DNA of 54,455 nt from CAZKFA01 sp964551925 (GTDB taxonomy: Bacteria; Cyanobacteriota; Vampirovibrionia; LMEP-6097), in NCBI GenBank assembly GCA_964551925.1, contig CAZKFA010000009.1:1-54455 (forward strand), written 5' to 3'. This document shows, in pieces, positions 8,769-17,092 of this stretch (positions are counted from its first letter, which is position 1; each line of letters opens with the position of its first letter). The translations under genes and the position numbers were made by a program. The notes below the pieces were generated by a model. It saw only the letters and a program-made list of their open reading frames with translations. It searched no databases and was not told where the DNA came from.

Positions 8769-8952
8769 TAGTCAGTGCCTTCTCAAGAGTCTTAATCTTG
8801 GCTTCAAGGTGTTTGACTTGGTCAGCAAGTACTTCATTATTAAGTTTAGAGTTAGAGTTTGAATTCTTCTTAGTCTTAGGGGCTAATAAATAGCCAAGGA
8901 ATAATCCAGCTACAAATAGTAAAAATCCATATAAATAGAAGATTTCTGGCAT
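8758..8952 (-). CDS. Small membrane-anchored coiled-coil protein
   Basis: Sixty-four residues. One membrane helix (YLYGFLLFVAGLFLGYLLA) at the N-terminus is followed by a Lys/Asn/Ser linker and a short heptad-like segment (LADQVKHLEAKIKTLEKAL). The likely topology is inner-membrane anchored with a cytoplasmic coiled coil. The ATG is 6 nt downstream of TACAAT on the minus strand, the same leaderless layout as its neighbours. It is convergent with, and overlaps, the XerC-like gene. The function is unknown. Confidence 0.6.
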   Translation of the reverse strand: MPEIFYLYGFLLFVAGLFLGYLLAPKTKKNSNSNSKLNNEVLADQVKHLEAKIKTLEKALTIKP

Positions 8953-9017
8953 GCTTATATTGTAAAGGATTATTTAAGTACTTTATCTTAGCGAGTTGGT
9001 GTTATCATAAGTACGTT

Positions 9018-10355
9018 ATGTATGTTGATCAAGTTAAGAATAAAAGTGATTTTGCCAAAGAATTAGGTGAGATTCAAGCTCCTTTGGCTCTTTCGGCGAG
9101 ATTAGGCGGATCTACAGTGGATTTTGCTATCGCTGGGCTTGATGATAGGGCGCGTATTTATGAAATCTCAGCTCCTAATCAAGGACAAGCTGTAGAAGTT
9201 TTATTTGATGTTATCCGATTGGTTTCAGAGAAAGCTATTGAAATCGGACAGTCTATTTTGCCAGTTACTTTTGGGGTGGCAGGCTCGTCTACTATTAGTG
9301 AGCCAAATAAATATTTAGGTGAACCAGCACTTCCGCAGGTTCTTGGTTTACACTCTTTGCCAAATTATTCTTTTAATGGATCTTCTCTAGCTGAGGATGT
9401 AGGGCATATTCGTAAACCTAGTTTGGTTAATTTCTATACGGCGATGACTAGGACTCTTAGCGGATTACCTGTGACTCTGAACTATATTGATGAGGCTCGT
9501 GTTGCTAATCCGATAGTAGATAAATCTGAAAATTCTAAGTTAGTTATGGATTATACAGTGCGTAATGATACGGTCTCAGTAGCTGCTAGTTGTGTTGATG
9601 GTTTGCGTAATGGGGATAACGTTCTAGGATTGGTTTGTGGCTCCGGTTTCAATCTTGGTTATTGCAGTAACTATCAGAAGGGACGCTTTATAGAAGAGAG
9701 GAATTATGAAGCTGGGCATCATTCTATACCTCTAAAATTTACTTCTCCATTAGATCTTTATATTAGTGACCAGCGTAAAAGAACTCCAGAACAGGTTTTT
9801 GCTGGTGGTAATAAAGGCAATGAGAATAAAGGTATTAGAATGCAGTTGAAATTTTTACGAGAAGTTCTTGCTGATCCAGAAGGAATTAATTATAAGTTTG
9901 TTGAATATTCGGTGCTGCCACATTTAAATCAGTTTCTGAATGAGCCTTTGACTATGGATAGTATTCAGAAGAGTCCTTTAATTAGAGCAGATTATTTAGC
10001 ATCAAATAGAGAATTAGTTGCCGAAGCTAAAGCTGCTGATCCACTTGCTCTTGCTTTGTGTTTATCTCAGGCTAAGCGTTTGGGTGCTTATTTAGCGGCT
10101 AGTTTTAAAACACAATTTGCTTCAGCTTTAACCCAGAAGCTTGCAATTACGGGTAGTCATTTCTTGGATATTCTATCAGTGCATGGAGCCGAGAATTTAT
10201 TCAAAGCAGAACTTGCTAAAGTCCGTGGATCACTCAATGATCAGATTCAATTAGTTACTCTTGATAAAGATAGAGTGGATGGTATGATCGAGCTAGTTGA
10301 GTCACAGTCTCATAATTTACGTTCTTCAGCAAGAGCTACGACTCACGTCGCCTAA
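9018..10355 (+). CDS. Hexokinase-family (eukaryotic-type fold) sugar kinase-like protein
   Basis: A 445-residue protein whose motifs line up in order with eukaryotic-type hexokinases. LSARLGGSTVDFAI matches the first phosphate loop (LDLGGTNFR), although the conserved Asp and Asn are changed. VRNDTVSVAAS matches VNDTVGTMM with the catalytic base at Asp184. GLVCGSGFNLGYC matches the VGTGTN loop. NYEAGHHS matches NMEWG with the sugar-binding Glu231. DQRKRTPEQVFAGG matches the KRTPLD..ISG region, and ALCLSQAKRLGAYLAASF matches the RAARLAA helix. Phosphorylation of a hexose is the natural inference, but the changed first loop makes activity uncertain. It probably starts from its own promoter (TATCAT 9 nt before the ATG). 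The stop is immediately followed by repeat copy 2. Confidence 0.6.
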   Translation: MYVDQVKNKSDFAKELGEIQAPLALSARLGGSTVDFAIAGLDDRARIYEISAPNQGQAVEVLFDVIRLVSEKAIEIGQSILPVTFGVAGSSTISEPNKYLGEPALPQVLGLHSLPNYSFNGSSLAEDVGHIRKPSLVNFYTAMTRTLSGLPVTLNYIDEARVANPIVDKSENSKLVMDYTVRNDTVSVAASCVDGLRNGDNVLGLVCGSGFNLGYCSNYQKGRFIEERNYEAGHHSIPLKFTSPLDLYISDQRKRTPEQVFAGGNKGNENKGIRMQLKFLREVLADPEGINYKFVEYSVLPHLNQFLNEPLTMDSIQKSPLIRADYLASNRELVAEAKAADPLALALCLSQAKRLGAYLAASFKTQFASALTQKLAITGSHFLDILSVHGAENLFKAELAKVRGSLNDQIQLVTLDKDRVDGMIELVESQSHNLRSSARATTHVA

Positions 10356-10380
10356 AGCCCTATAGTGGCACTATAGGGTT
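10356..10380. repeat. 25-bp palindromic repeat, copy 2
   Basis: Arms AGCCCTATAGT and ACTATAGGGTT around GGC, with one mismatch between the arms. It begins at the base after the stop codon of the hexokinase-like gene, and its right arm covers the -35 region of the rplC promoter, so it could act as an operator there. Confidence 0.85.
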
Positions 10381-10393
10381 GTGATTATCCTTT

Positions 10394-10402
10394 TGCTATA
10401 AT
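10394..10402 (+). promoter_or_regulatory. Extended -10 promoter of the rplC operon
   Basis: TGC-TATAAT with no good -35 hexamer; the corresponding position falls in the 25-bp palindrome. Initiation near 10409 would give a leader of roughly 88 nt before rplC. Confidence 0.7.
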
Positions 10403-10496
10403 AAGTTCTATTCGGGTTTGCATGAAGGCTTATGCCATAAGTACCTGTGCCCCCTGAATATGTGGCTGTGGCCACAAATAACAAAGGAGATAAATT
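10403..10496 (+). promoter_or_regulatory. Structured 5' leader of rplC with a possible 11-codon uORF
   Basis: The leader ends in a good Shine-Dalgarno sequence (AAAGGAGAT) before the rplC ATG. It holds a hairpin TGTGGC-TGTG-GCCACA at 10461-10476 and a short open frame (10422-10457) encoding MKAYAISTCAP with no clear ribosome site. This is the place to expect control of a ribosomal protein operon, but it matches no named leader that I recognise. Confidence 0.45.
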
Positions 10497-11171
10497 ATGG
10501 CAACAAAAGTACAAGACTTAGGTCTTATGGGTAAAAAAATCGGCATGACCCAAGTTTTCGATGCCGAAGGTGACGCGGTTCCAGTTACAGTTATTCAAAT
10601 TGCAGAAAATTTAGTTACTGATATCAAAACTAAAGAACGTGATGGTTATGATGCTTTGCAGATTGGTAATTTTACGACTAAAGAATCTAGATTGGTTAAG
10701 GCAAAATTAGGTAACCTAAAAAAGAAAAGTCTACCTAACTTAAAACGTCTTAGAGAAATTAGATTATATGAACCAGTCTCTGACTTCAACGTCGGTGATG
10801 CTTTGAACGCTGAAGAGTTTTTTAAGGATCTTAAGAAAGTTAGTATCTCTGGTAAGTCCATTGGTAAAGGCTTCCAAGGTGGTGTCAAACTTTATAATAT
10901 GGGCGTAGGTTGCAGAAGTCACGGTTCTAAATCTAAACGTATTATTGGTTCACTTGGTGCAGGTACTGATCCAGGGAGAGTATTTCCTGGTAAGCGCATG
11001 CCTAGCATGATGGGTAACGAGCAAGTTACTATCGAGAAAGCTAAAGTTGTGAGTTATGATCCAGAGAAACGCATTCTTCTAGTACGTGGACCAGTTCCTG
11101 GTAAAGCTGGTACTGAGCTTTATATCAAAGCTTTTGGTATCAAGGCTTGGAACCACAATAACAAAAACTAG
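10497..11171 (+). CDS. rplC: Large ribosomal subunit protein uL3
   Basis: Core 50S protein reaching the peptidyl transferase centre. It has the typical opening GLMGKKIGMTQVF, the GKGFQGGVK loop, SHGSKSKR, and GRVFPGKRMPSMMGNEQVT. Its 224 residues are slightly longer than E. coli L3. There is a strong Shine-Dalgarno site and a leader of about 90 nt. The usual S10-operon partner rplD does not follow; the next gene is a solute-binding lipoprotein that overlaps the stop by one nucleotide (TAGTG). Confidence 0.97.
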   Translation: MATKVQDLGLMGKKIGMTQVFDAEGDAVPVTVIQIAENLVTDIKTKERDGYDALQIGNFTTKESRLVKAKLGNLKKKSLPNLKRLREIRLYEPVSDFNVGDALNAEEFFKDLKKVSISGKSIGKGFQGGVKLYNMGVGCRSHGSKSKRIIGSLGAGTDPGRVFPGKRMPSMMGNEQVTIEKAKVVSYDPEKRILLVRGPVPGKAGTELYIKAFGIKAWNHNNKN

Positions 11172-12241
11172 TGAAATTCTATAGCTTAATGCTTGCCTGC
11201 ATTCTAGGCTTGACTGCCTGTCAATCGGTCAAACCTAGTGCTGGGCTGCGCTTGGGCTATCTGACTAATATTACTCATGCTGTGCCAATCGTGGGTATTG
11301 AGACTAAGCACTTTACTAATATTGAGCCACAGTATTTTAGCTCGGGTGGTTATTTGCTCAATGCTCTGATGTCGGGCAAATTGGATATTGCGTATATTGG
11401 TCCGGGACCTTATCTCAATGCTTTGAGCAAAAAAGTAGATTTAGTTTTATTGTCAGTGGTAACTTATGGTGGTAATAGTTTAATTGTCAATCAGAGATTT
11501 AGTCTTGATAGAAAGCACTCTCTGAGACGTATGGCAGTGCCGCAGCTTGGTAATACTCAAGATTTATTAGCTAAGATTCTTGTCGATAATATTGAAACTA
11601 GAGAGAAGCAATATCAAGAAATTTCTGCGCCAGTCAGGCAGATGTTATTACAGTCAACTTTAACTATTGCTCAGGACTTTGATTACATAGCAGTTAATCC
11701 CTCAGAATTAGAAGTGGCATTTTTTACTAACGCAGTTGACTCAGCTTTGGTGAGCGAGCCTTGGGGTACTATTCTGGAAGAACATGGGTTGATCAATCTT
11801 TCTGCGTTAGCTGAAGGCCGGCATCTGGATAAGTTGAGCTCAAGCAAAGTCCCTGCTAATCTGCTTTCTGAGTTAGAAGGTGTTTTGGATTCAAAATTTA
11901 AGCAAGAGTTATTGGCTATTAATGACTATCCTACGACAGTACTTGTTGTAGAGCGAAATTATTATAAAGCGAACAAAGCTAAAGTTGATAAGTTTATTAC
12001 TGAGCAATCAGAGATACTTGATTATATTCGTAACAATAAATCTGAGAGTGTTAAATTTATTCAGGCGCATTTGACAAGAGTGCTAGAGAAAGAATTTGAT
12101 TATAATTTCTTGGCTCAGAGCTTTGATAGAGTGCGGTTTAGTAATAAAGTTGATTATGATAAATTCGAGAAGCTTTATCAGGCGGCTCTAAAAGCCTTTT
12201 ATATACGTTATCCTATTGATTTGAAGGCATCATTGCAATGA
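11171..12241 (+). CDS. Solute-binding lipoprotein, SsuA/TauA/NrtA-like
   Basis: A predicted lipoprotein of 356 residues with a signal peptide ending in the lipobox LTAC, so Cys17 is the likely lipidation site. The mature part resembles ABC-transporter binding proteins for sulfonates, nitrate/cyanate or related small ligands: LRLGYLTNITHAVPIVG, a GGYLLNALMSGKLDIAYIGPGPYL ligand-lobe pattern, and a VDSALVSEPWG segment. No permease or ATPase gene is adjacent, so the partner and ligand are unknown. It starts with a GTG overlapping the rplC stop and ends in an ATGA overlap with trmD, which places it firmly inside the rplC-trmD-uppP operon. Confidence 0.8.
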   Translation: MKFYSLMLACILGLTACQSVKPSAGLRLGYLTNITHAVPIVGIETKHFTNIEPQYFSSGGYLLNALMSGKLDIAYIGPGPYLNALSKKVDLVLLSVVTYGGNSLIVNQRFSLDRKHSLRRMAVPQLGNTQDLLAKILVDNIETREKQYQEISAPVRQMLLQSTLTIAQDFDYIAVNPSELEVAFFTNAVDSALVSEPWGTILEEHGLINLSALAEGRHLDKLSSSKVPANLLSELEGVLDSKFKQELLAINDYPTTVLVVERNYYKANKAKVDKFITEQSEILDYIRNNKSESVKFIQAHLTRVLEKEFDYNFLAQSFDRVRFSNKVDYDKFEKLYQAALKAFYIRYPIDLKASLQ

Positions 12242-13020
12242 GGTTAGACTTCCTAACTCTATTCCCAGATCTAATTGAGCAGTATTGTAAGGCGAGTATC
12301 CTAGGTATCGCACTTGAGAAAAAATTATATCAAGCTAAGGTTTGGAATCCAAGAGATTATTCTAAGGATAAGCATAAGTCTGTCGATGATACGTCTTATG
12401 GTGGTGGTGCTGGCATGTTGCTTGCCCCGCAGCCATATTTGGATTGCTTAGAAGCAGTATTAGAACAAGACTCTCATTTAGTGCATGAGGTTATTATTAC
12501 CAGCCCATCAGGTAGAGTGTTCAATCAAGATTTGGCGATAGAGTTGAGTCAGGAAGAACGTTTGATTATATTGTGTGGGCGTTATGAGGGCTTCGATCAG
12601 CGTATTCGCGATAGAGCTACAATGGAGATTTCGGTTGGTGATTATGTTTTGACCGGAGGGGAGCTGCCAGCTCTTATTATTGCGGATGCTGTCCTGCGTA
12701 ATATTCCTGGGGTGCTTGGAGATCAGAATAGTATTGAGTTTGAAAGTTTTAGTCGTTTGAATTTTCGTGAGCAATGTAAGCAATTACAAGTTAGTAAGAA
12801 AGAATTATCAGTACTCCTGGAGCGAACTGGTATTAGCTTAGAGCAATTGGAGTCTTTGCAACTATTGGAGTTTCCTCAATATACGAGGCCAGCAGAATAT
12901 CAAGGAGAGCGTGTTCCAGCGGTCTTAGAATCAGGGGATCACAAGCAGATATTTTTGTGGCGTCTAGAGCAGGCGATAGTGCTGACAAAACAGCGAAGAC
13001 CTGATTTAATGGACTTATGA
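12238..13020 (+). CDS. trmD: tRNA (guanine37-N1)-methyltransferase TrmD
   Basis: SAM-dependent trefoil-knot (SPOUT) enzyme that methylates G37 next to the anticodon and prevents frameshifting. It shows YGGGAGMLLAPQPY, ITSPSGRVFNQ, LCGRYEGFDQRI, and the knot loop ISVGDYVLTGGELPA. At 260 residues it is of normal length. It overlaps the preceding and following genes by 4 nt each (ATGA), indicating tight translational coupling. The usual neighbours rpsP, rimM and rplS are absent. Confidence 0.97.
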   Translation: MRLDFLTLFPDLIEQYCKASILGIALEKKLYQAKVWNPRDYSKDKHKSVDDTSYGGGAGMLLAPQPYLDCLEAVLEQDSHLVHEVIITSPSGRVFNQDLAIELSQEERLIILCGRYEGFDQRIRDRATMEISVGDYVLTGGELPALIIADAVLRNIPGVLGDQNSIEFESFSRLNFREQCKQLQVSKKELSVLLERTGISLEQLESLQLLEFPQYTRPAEYQGERVPAVLESGDHKQIFLWRLEQAIVLTKQRRPDLMDL

Positions 13021-13802
13021 ATTACTGTGAAATGTTGATACTAGCTGTTGTTCAAGGACTGACGGAGTTCCTTCCGGTTAGCAGCTCTGGACATTTGGTT
13101 TTGGTGCCCAAGTTGTGTGGCTTTGCTGATCCGGGCTTGGCGGTGGATGCCTTCCTGCATTTGGGTACCTTGTTTGCGGTTGTGATTTATTTTAGATCAG
13201 ACATAATATCTATGATTAGAAGTTTTGTTTCTAAAGATAAAGCCGATCGCAAATTAGCTCTTGGTATCGTCTTAGCTAGTGTGCCAGCAGTGGTGATTGG
13301 CTTTGGATTCAAAAGTTTTTTTGAGTCAGACTTAATACGTTCAGTTAATTCAATCATTATAACTTTGATTTTTGGTTCTTTGTTGATGCTGCTTGCTGAC
13401 AGGTTTTCGGTTAAGTCATCTCGGATTGCAGAGCTTAGTTACAAGCAAATGTTTTTTGTTGGCGTTATGCAAGTCTTAGCTTTATTCCCGGGTACCTCAC
13501 GTTCTGGTGCAACCCTCTCTGCTGGCTTATTCTGCGGGCTGACTAGAGAGCACGCAGCAAGATTTGCTTTCTTGGTCGGTTTGCCTGCAGTCGCTGGGGC
13601 TGGGTTGTTATCACTTAAGGATCTTGCAACAGCCTCAGTGATTGAGTCTGATTGGTCAGTATTGTTTTTTGGATTGCTAGTTAGTTTTGTTTCTGGCTAT
13701 ATTGCAATAGATCTATTGATTAAATTCCTTGCCAAAAATTCGCCGATGATTTTTGTGATTTATCGGTTGTTGCTTGCAGCGACACTTTATTTGTTTATTT
13801 AA
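13017..13802 (+). CDS. uppP: Undecaprenyl-diphosphate phosphatase (BacA/UppP)
   Basis: Integral membrane enzyme that recycles undecaprenyl diphosphate to the monophosphate carrier for peptidoglycan and other envelope polymers. Both catalytic signatures are present: QGLTEFLPVSSSGHLV near the N-terminus and PGTSRSGATLSAG around residue 160. There are about eight hydrophobic segments and 261 residues, the usual size. It overlaps trmD by 4 nt and, convergently, the end of thrC by 8 nt. Functionally it pairs with murJ in this window, though the two are in different operons. Confidence 0.96.
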   Translation: MNYCEMLILAVVQGLTEFLPVSSSGHLVLVPKLCGFADPGLAVDAFLHLGTLFAVVIYFRSDIISMIRSFVSKDKADRKLALGIVLASVPAVVIGFGFKSFFESDLIRSVNSIIITLIFGSLLMLLADRFSVKSSRIAELSYKQMFFVGVMQVLALFPGTSRSGATLSAGLFCGLTREHAARFAFLVGLPAVAGAGLLSLKDLATASVIESDWSVLFFGLLVSFVSGYIAIDLLIKFLAKNSPMIFVIYRLLLAATLYLFI

Positions 13803-14880
13803 CAATTTGTTTGAGAGAGAGTGCTGCAGCGATTTCGTCAGCATTAGCTTTGTAGGTTTTCTTCTCATCAAGTTCTACTTGAGCCATTGCGGTAGTTGGG
13901 TCTTTGAGACCGTTGCCTGTAAGTACGCAGACGACAGTGCTTTCTGGAATAATTTGTCCTTGTTGGGCAGCTTTGAGTAAACCAGCTACGCTAGAAGCGG
14001 ATGCTGGTTCGCAAGCAAGCCCTTCTTGTTGATGGATAATGCGATAAGCTTCAAGCATTTGCTCGTCTGTAATCGAGTCAATGAGACCTTTTGACTCGTC
14101 TCTTGCTGCTTCGGCTTGTTTCCAGCTTGCTGGATTGCCTATTCTAATGGCAGTGCCAATGGTTTCAGGTTTCTCTATGATGTATCCTTTAACTATTGGA
14201 GCCGCGCCCTCTGCTTGAAATCCATACATGCGTGGTCTTGCTGTTGGGTTCTTAACATAATCACAAAACCCCGCCCAGTAAGCAGTGATGTTACCAGCGT
14301 TGCCAACAGGGATACAGAGATAATCTGGACTGAATTGTAACTCATCACAAATCTCATAGGCAGCTGTTTTCTGACCTTCGATACGATAAGGGTTAATCGA
14401 ATTGACAAGCTCTATTGGATATTTGTCGCAGAGATCTTTTACTATGTTTAACGCAGCATCGAAATTACCTTCGACTTGAATAACTTTTGCGCCATAGATC
14501 ATCGCTTGCGACAGTTTGCCAAGAGCAACGTAACCAGCCGGTATTACCACGTAACACTCCATCTCATGCCCCAAAGCTCGTGCCCGAGCGGCATAGGCAG
14601 CTGCGGCTGCTGAAGTGTTGCCAGTACTTGCGCAAATAATTCTAGTAGCACCTTTCTCAACTGCTTTTGATACAGCCATCGTCATACCACGGTCTTTAAA
14701 TGAACCAGTCGGATTCAACCCTTCGATCTTCAGATAAACTTGTAAGCCCCTGACTCCAGTGAGCTTAGCGATATGTGGTGCCGGTACCAGTGGGGTTTTG
14801 CCTTCATTTATGCTGATAATTGGTGTTCTGTTATCAACTGATAGATATTGGGAATATTGTAGTATTGTGCCTTTGTACAT
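13795..14880 (-). CDS. thrC: Threonine synthase
   Basis: PLP enzyme converting O-phosphohomoserine to threonine. The Schiff-base lysine lies in NPTGSFKDRGM, with STGNTSAAAAAYAAR next and IPVGNAGNITAYWAGF as the phosphate-binding loop of the cofactor. Its 361 residues fit the short threonine synthase class common in Gram-positives and cyanobacteria. The ATG is preceded by AGGA, and the gene follows mqnC by 25 nt, so they are probably co-transcribed. With lysC in this window it marks the aspartate-derived amino acid pathway. Confidence 0.95.
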   Translation of the reverse strand: MYKGTILQYSQYLSVDNRTPIISINEGKTPLVPAPHIAKLTGVRGLQVYLKIEGLNPTGSFKDRGMTMAVSKAVEKGATRIICASTGNTSAAAAAYAARARALGHEMECYVVIPAGYVALGKLSQAMIYGAKVIQVEGNFDAALNIVKDLCDKYPIELVNSINPYRIEGQKTAAYEICDELQFSPDYLCIPVGNAGNITAYWAGFCDYVKNPTARPRMYGFQAEGAAPIVKGYIIEKPETIGTAIRIGNPASWKQAEAARDESKGLIDSITDEQMLEAYRIIHQQEGLACEPASASSVAGLLKAAQQGQIIPESTVVCVLTGNGLKDPTTAMAQVELDEKKTYKANADEIAAALSLKQIVK

Positions 14881-14905
14881 TTAATCTTGTCCTGAAAGTT
14901 AGATT

Positions 14906-16102
14906 TTATTTTAGCATCAAATTGTACTGAGTATCTCTTTGGATGGCAGTTTTACCAGCAGCCTCGATATAATAACGCATCTCGTTGACTGAGGCTCTAT
15001 GAGTGGTATTGGCGGCAGAGACTACATTCTCCTCCATCATATTGCCACCCAGATCATTACAACCAAAGGCAAGAGAGACTTGCCCGAGTTGATGCCCCTG
15101 CGTTACCCAGCTTGCTTGAAAATTCTCGAAATTATCTAGGTAGATACGAGCAATCGTAGTGGTCCGTAAATAATCTTCGCCAGAAGAATTGCGATTATGT
15201 TTTGGTAGCTTGCCCTGTGCTTCTAGTGAGTCCATAATTTTGCCTAGTGGAGTATCTCCACGCTGAAAATTCCACGCAACGAAGGCCGTGAAACCTTGAG
15301 TACGGTCTTGCAACTCTCTTAATACTCGCAAATGCTCAACTCTATCAGCATAAGTCTCCACGTGCCCGTACATCATAGTTGCTGATGACTTGAAACCTAT
15401 ACTGTGAGCGGTTTCCATAACATCAAGCCAAGTTTGTGTAGTGATTTTGAGTGGTGCTATAATTTTGCGCACTGATTCAACTAGGACTTCAGCTCCAGCA
15501 CCAGGAAGTGAATCCATGCCGGCAGCTTTGAGTGCAAGTAAGGTATCTTTGACTTGCTGTATGTTTGGTTTGTAGATGTTGTTACGTTTGGTGCCATCAC
15601 CATATTGTTCAGATGGAGTGATTGTTTTTTCGGTGATGTGAATTATTTCAGCAGGGCTAAGAGCGTGCAAAGTTACCTGCGGGAAATCCTGTTTGATTTG
15701 TTTGAATAATTCGACGTAGTAATCAAGTCCAAGAGCTGGATTGTGACCGCCTTGTAGTAGTACTTCAGTGCCATTGATATCTACTAATTCTTGTATTTTA
15801 GGTTTGATGCGACTCTCGTAATCAAGCACATAAGCCTCGGGGAACTTTTCATTAATTGTATCTGTTGGCGTATAAAAAGCACAAAAGGTACAATGCGCAG
15901 TGCATACATTCGAGTAATTAACATTGCGTTGTACTACATAGGTTGTCGGTTCTTGGTCTGAATGTTTACGTTTACGAATTTCGTTAGCTACATAACCAAG
16001 ATCCAGCATTGAAGCATGGTTGAATAATTCAAGAGCCTCAGATTCATTGATTCTCTGTCCATTGAGGGCTTTATTTAGTATGGGATTTGCGGTTTGGAGC
16101 AC
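14906..16102 (-). CDS. mqnC: Cyclic dehypoxanthinyl futalosine synthase (radical SAM)
   Basis: Radical SAM enzyme of the futalosine route to menaquinone. The cluster-binding motif is CTAHCTFC in NYSNVCTAHCTFCAFY, the arrangement seen in MqnC. SLPGAGAEVLVESVRK and NDLGGNMMEENVVSAA also match MqnC better than the paralogue MqnE. At 398 residues it is slightly longer than usual. The start codon is GTG, 6 nt downstream of TATAAT, so the transcript is likely leaderless. Its presence implies a menaquinone-based respiratory chain, consistent with nuoH/nuoI. Confidence 0.9.
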   Translation of the reverse strand: MLQTANPILNKALNGQRINESEALELFNHASMLDLGYVANEIRKRKHSDQEPTTYVVQRNVNYSNVCTAHCTFCAFYTPTDTINEKFPEAYVLDYESRIKPKIQELVDINGTEVLLQGGHNPALGLDYYVELFKQIKQDFPQVTLHALSPAEIIHITEKTITPSEQYGDGTKRNNIYKPNIQQVKDTLLALKAAGMDSLPGAGAEVLVESVRKIIAPLKITTQTWLDVMETAHSIGFKSSATMMYGHVETYADRVEHLRVLRELQDRTQGFTAFVAWNFQRGDTPLGKIMDSLEAQGKLPKHNRNSSGEDYLRTTTIARIYLDNFENFQASWVTQGHQLGQVSLAFGCNDLGGNMMEENVVSAANTTHRASVNEMRYYIEAAGKTAIQRDTQYNLMLK

Positions 16103-16108
16103 AAGTAC

Positions 16109-16141
16109 ATTATAGTATATTGCATAAAACCCTGTTATTCT
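16109..16141. promoter_or_regulatory. Back-to-back promoters in a 45-bp divergent gap
   Basis: On the minus strand TATAAT (16114-16109) lies 6 nt before the mqnC GTG. On the plus strand TATTCT (16136-16141) lies 6 nt before the AEC transporter ATG. The gap is so short that the two -35 regions must overlap, so both genes probably share control. Confidence 0.55.
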
Positions 16142-16147
16142 TAAGCT

Positions 16148-17092
16148 ATGACTGTCTTTAGCAGCTTATTTCTCAAAATCCTACCTTTGTATTTTATTAT
16201 TCTACTTGGATATATTGCTGGTAAGTGGCTTAAGGTTGAACGCGAGAGTGTGGCTTCGTTGTTACTTTACATGGTAGTCCCAGTGGTTACTTTTAAGGGT
16301 ATCTATGAAACGCAAATCACGACTGAGACTCTAACCTATCCGATTTATTTTTTTGTGGTTGGTTTGTTGATGTCATGGAGCTTTTTCCAAATTGGTAAGC
16401 GCTTTTTGGCAAACCCTGAGCAAGCAGCTTTGTTGTCTTTGTGCTCTAGTCTAGCTAATGTTGGTTACTTTGGTTTACCAGTGGCCTTTATGCTTTTTGG
16501 ACCTAATATCCTTGGTATAACGGTTCTGTTGATTTTGGGTTTGGGTATTCATGAAAGTTCTTTTGCATTTTTTATTGCTGCGCGCGGTAAGCACAATCTG
16601 AAAGAGGCTTTGATAAAAACCTTAAAGTTACCAACTATTTATACTTCAATAGCTGCAGTACTGGCGAATGTTTACTGTAATAAAGAATCTTTGACTGGAC
16701 TTGCTAAGCCAATCATAGAAGGCCTTATGATTACTTTAGATAAATTTGTTGGAGCTTATACTGTGCTCGGTATGCTGATGGTTGGCTTGGGGCTTGCTAG
16801 TATTACTAAAATTCATTTCGATCTAAGATTTATTAGTTTGTCTTTTCTTGCTAAGTTTGTAGTTTTTCCGGCTTTAGCATTAGGCTTTATTTGTTTGAAT
16901 AAATATTTTTATTTTTATGATGAACAAGCTGTGCAGATTATTTTTCTGATGTCTATAGTGCCAATAGGAGCTAATACTATTAGTATTGCAACAGAGCTCA
17001 AAATGCCTAGCGATACGGTTTCTATAGCAGTAGTACTTAGTACTTTCTTTGCTTTATTCTATATACCCTTTGCGATAAGCTGGCTGTTTTAA
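16148..17092 (+). CDS. AEC-family (auxin efflux carrier type) transporter
   Basis: A 314-residue membrane protein with about ten hydrophobic segments in the two-fold arrangement of the AEC/bile-acid fold. Recognisable features are the N-terminal PLYFIILLGYIAGKWL, the central SLANVGYFGLPVAF motif, and a C-terminal SIVPIGANTISIATELKMP. Family members carry malate, other dicarboxylates or auxin. With mdh and pckA in the window a C4-acid substrate is plausible but not shown. Its stop codon shares the palindrome TTAA with that of the convergent helicase gene. Confidence 0.85.
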   Translation: MTVFSSLFLKILPLYFIILLGYIAGKWLKVERESVASLLLYMVVPVVTFKGIYETQITTETLTYPIYFFVVGLLMSWSFFQIGKRFLANPEQAALLSLCSSLANVGYFGLPVAFMLFGPNILGITVLLILGLGIHESSFAFFIAARGKHNLKEALIKTLKLPTIYTSIAAVLANVYCNKESLTGLAKPIIEGLMITLDKFVGAYTVLGMLMVGLGLASITKIHFDLRFISLSFLAKFVVFPALALGFICLNKYFYFYDEQAVQIIFLMSIVPIGANTISIATELKMPSDTVSIAVVLSTFFALFYIPFAISWLF

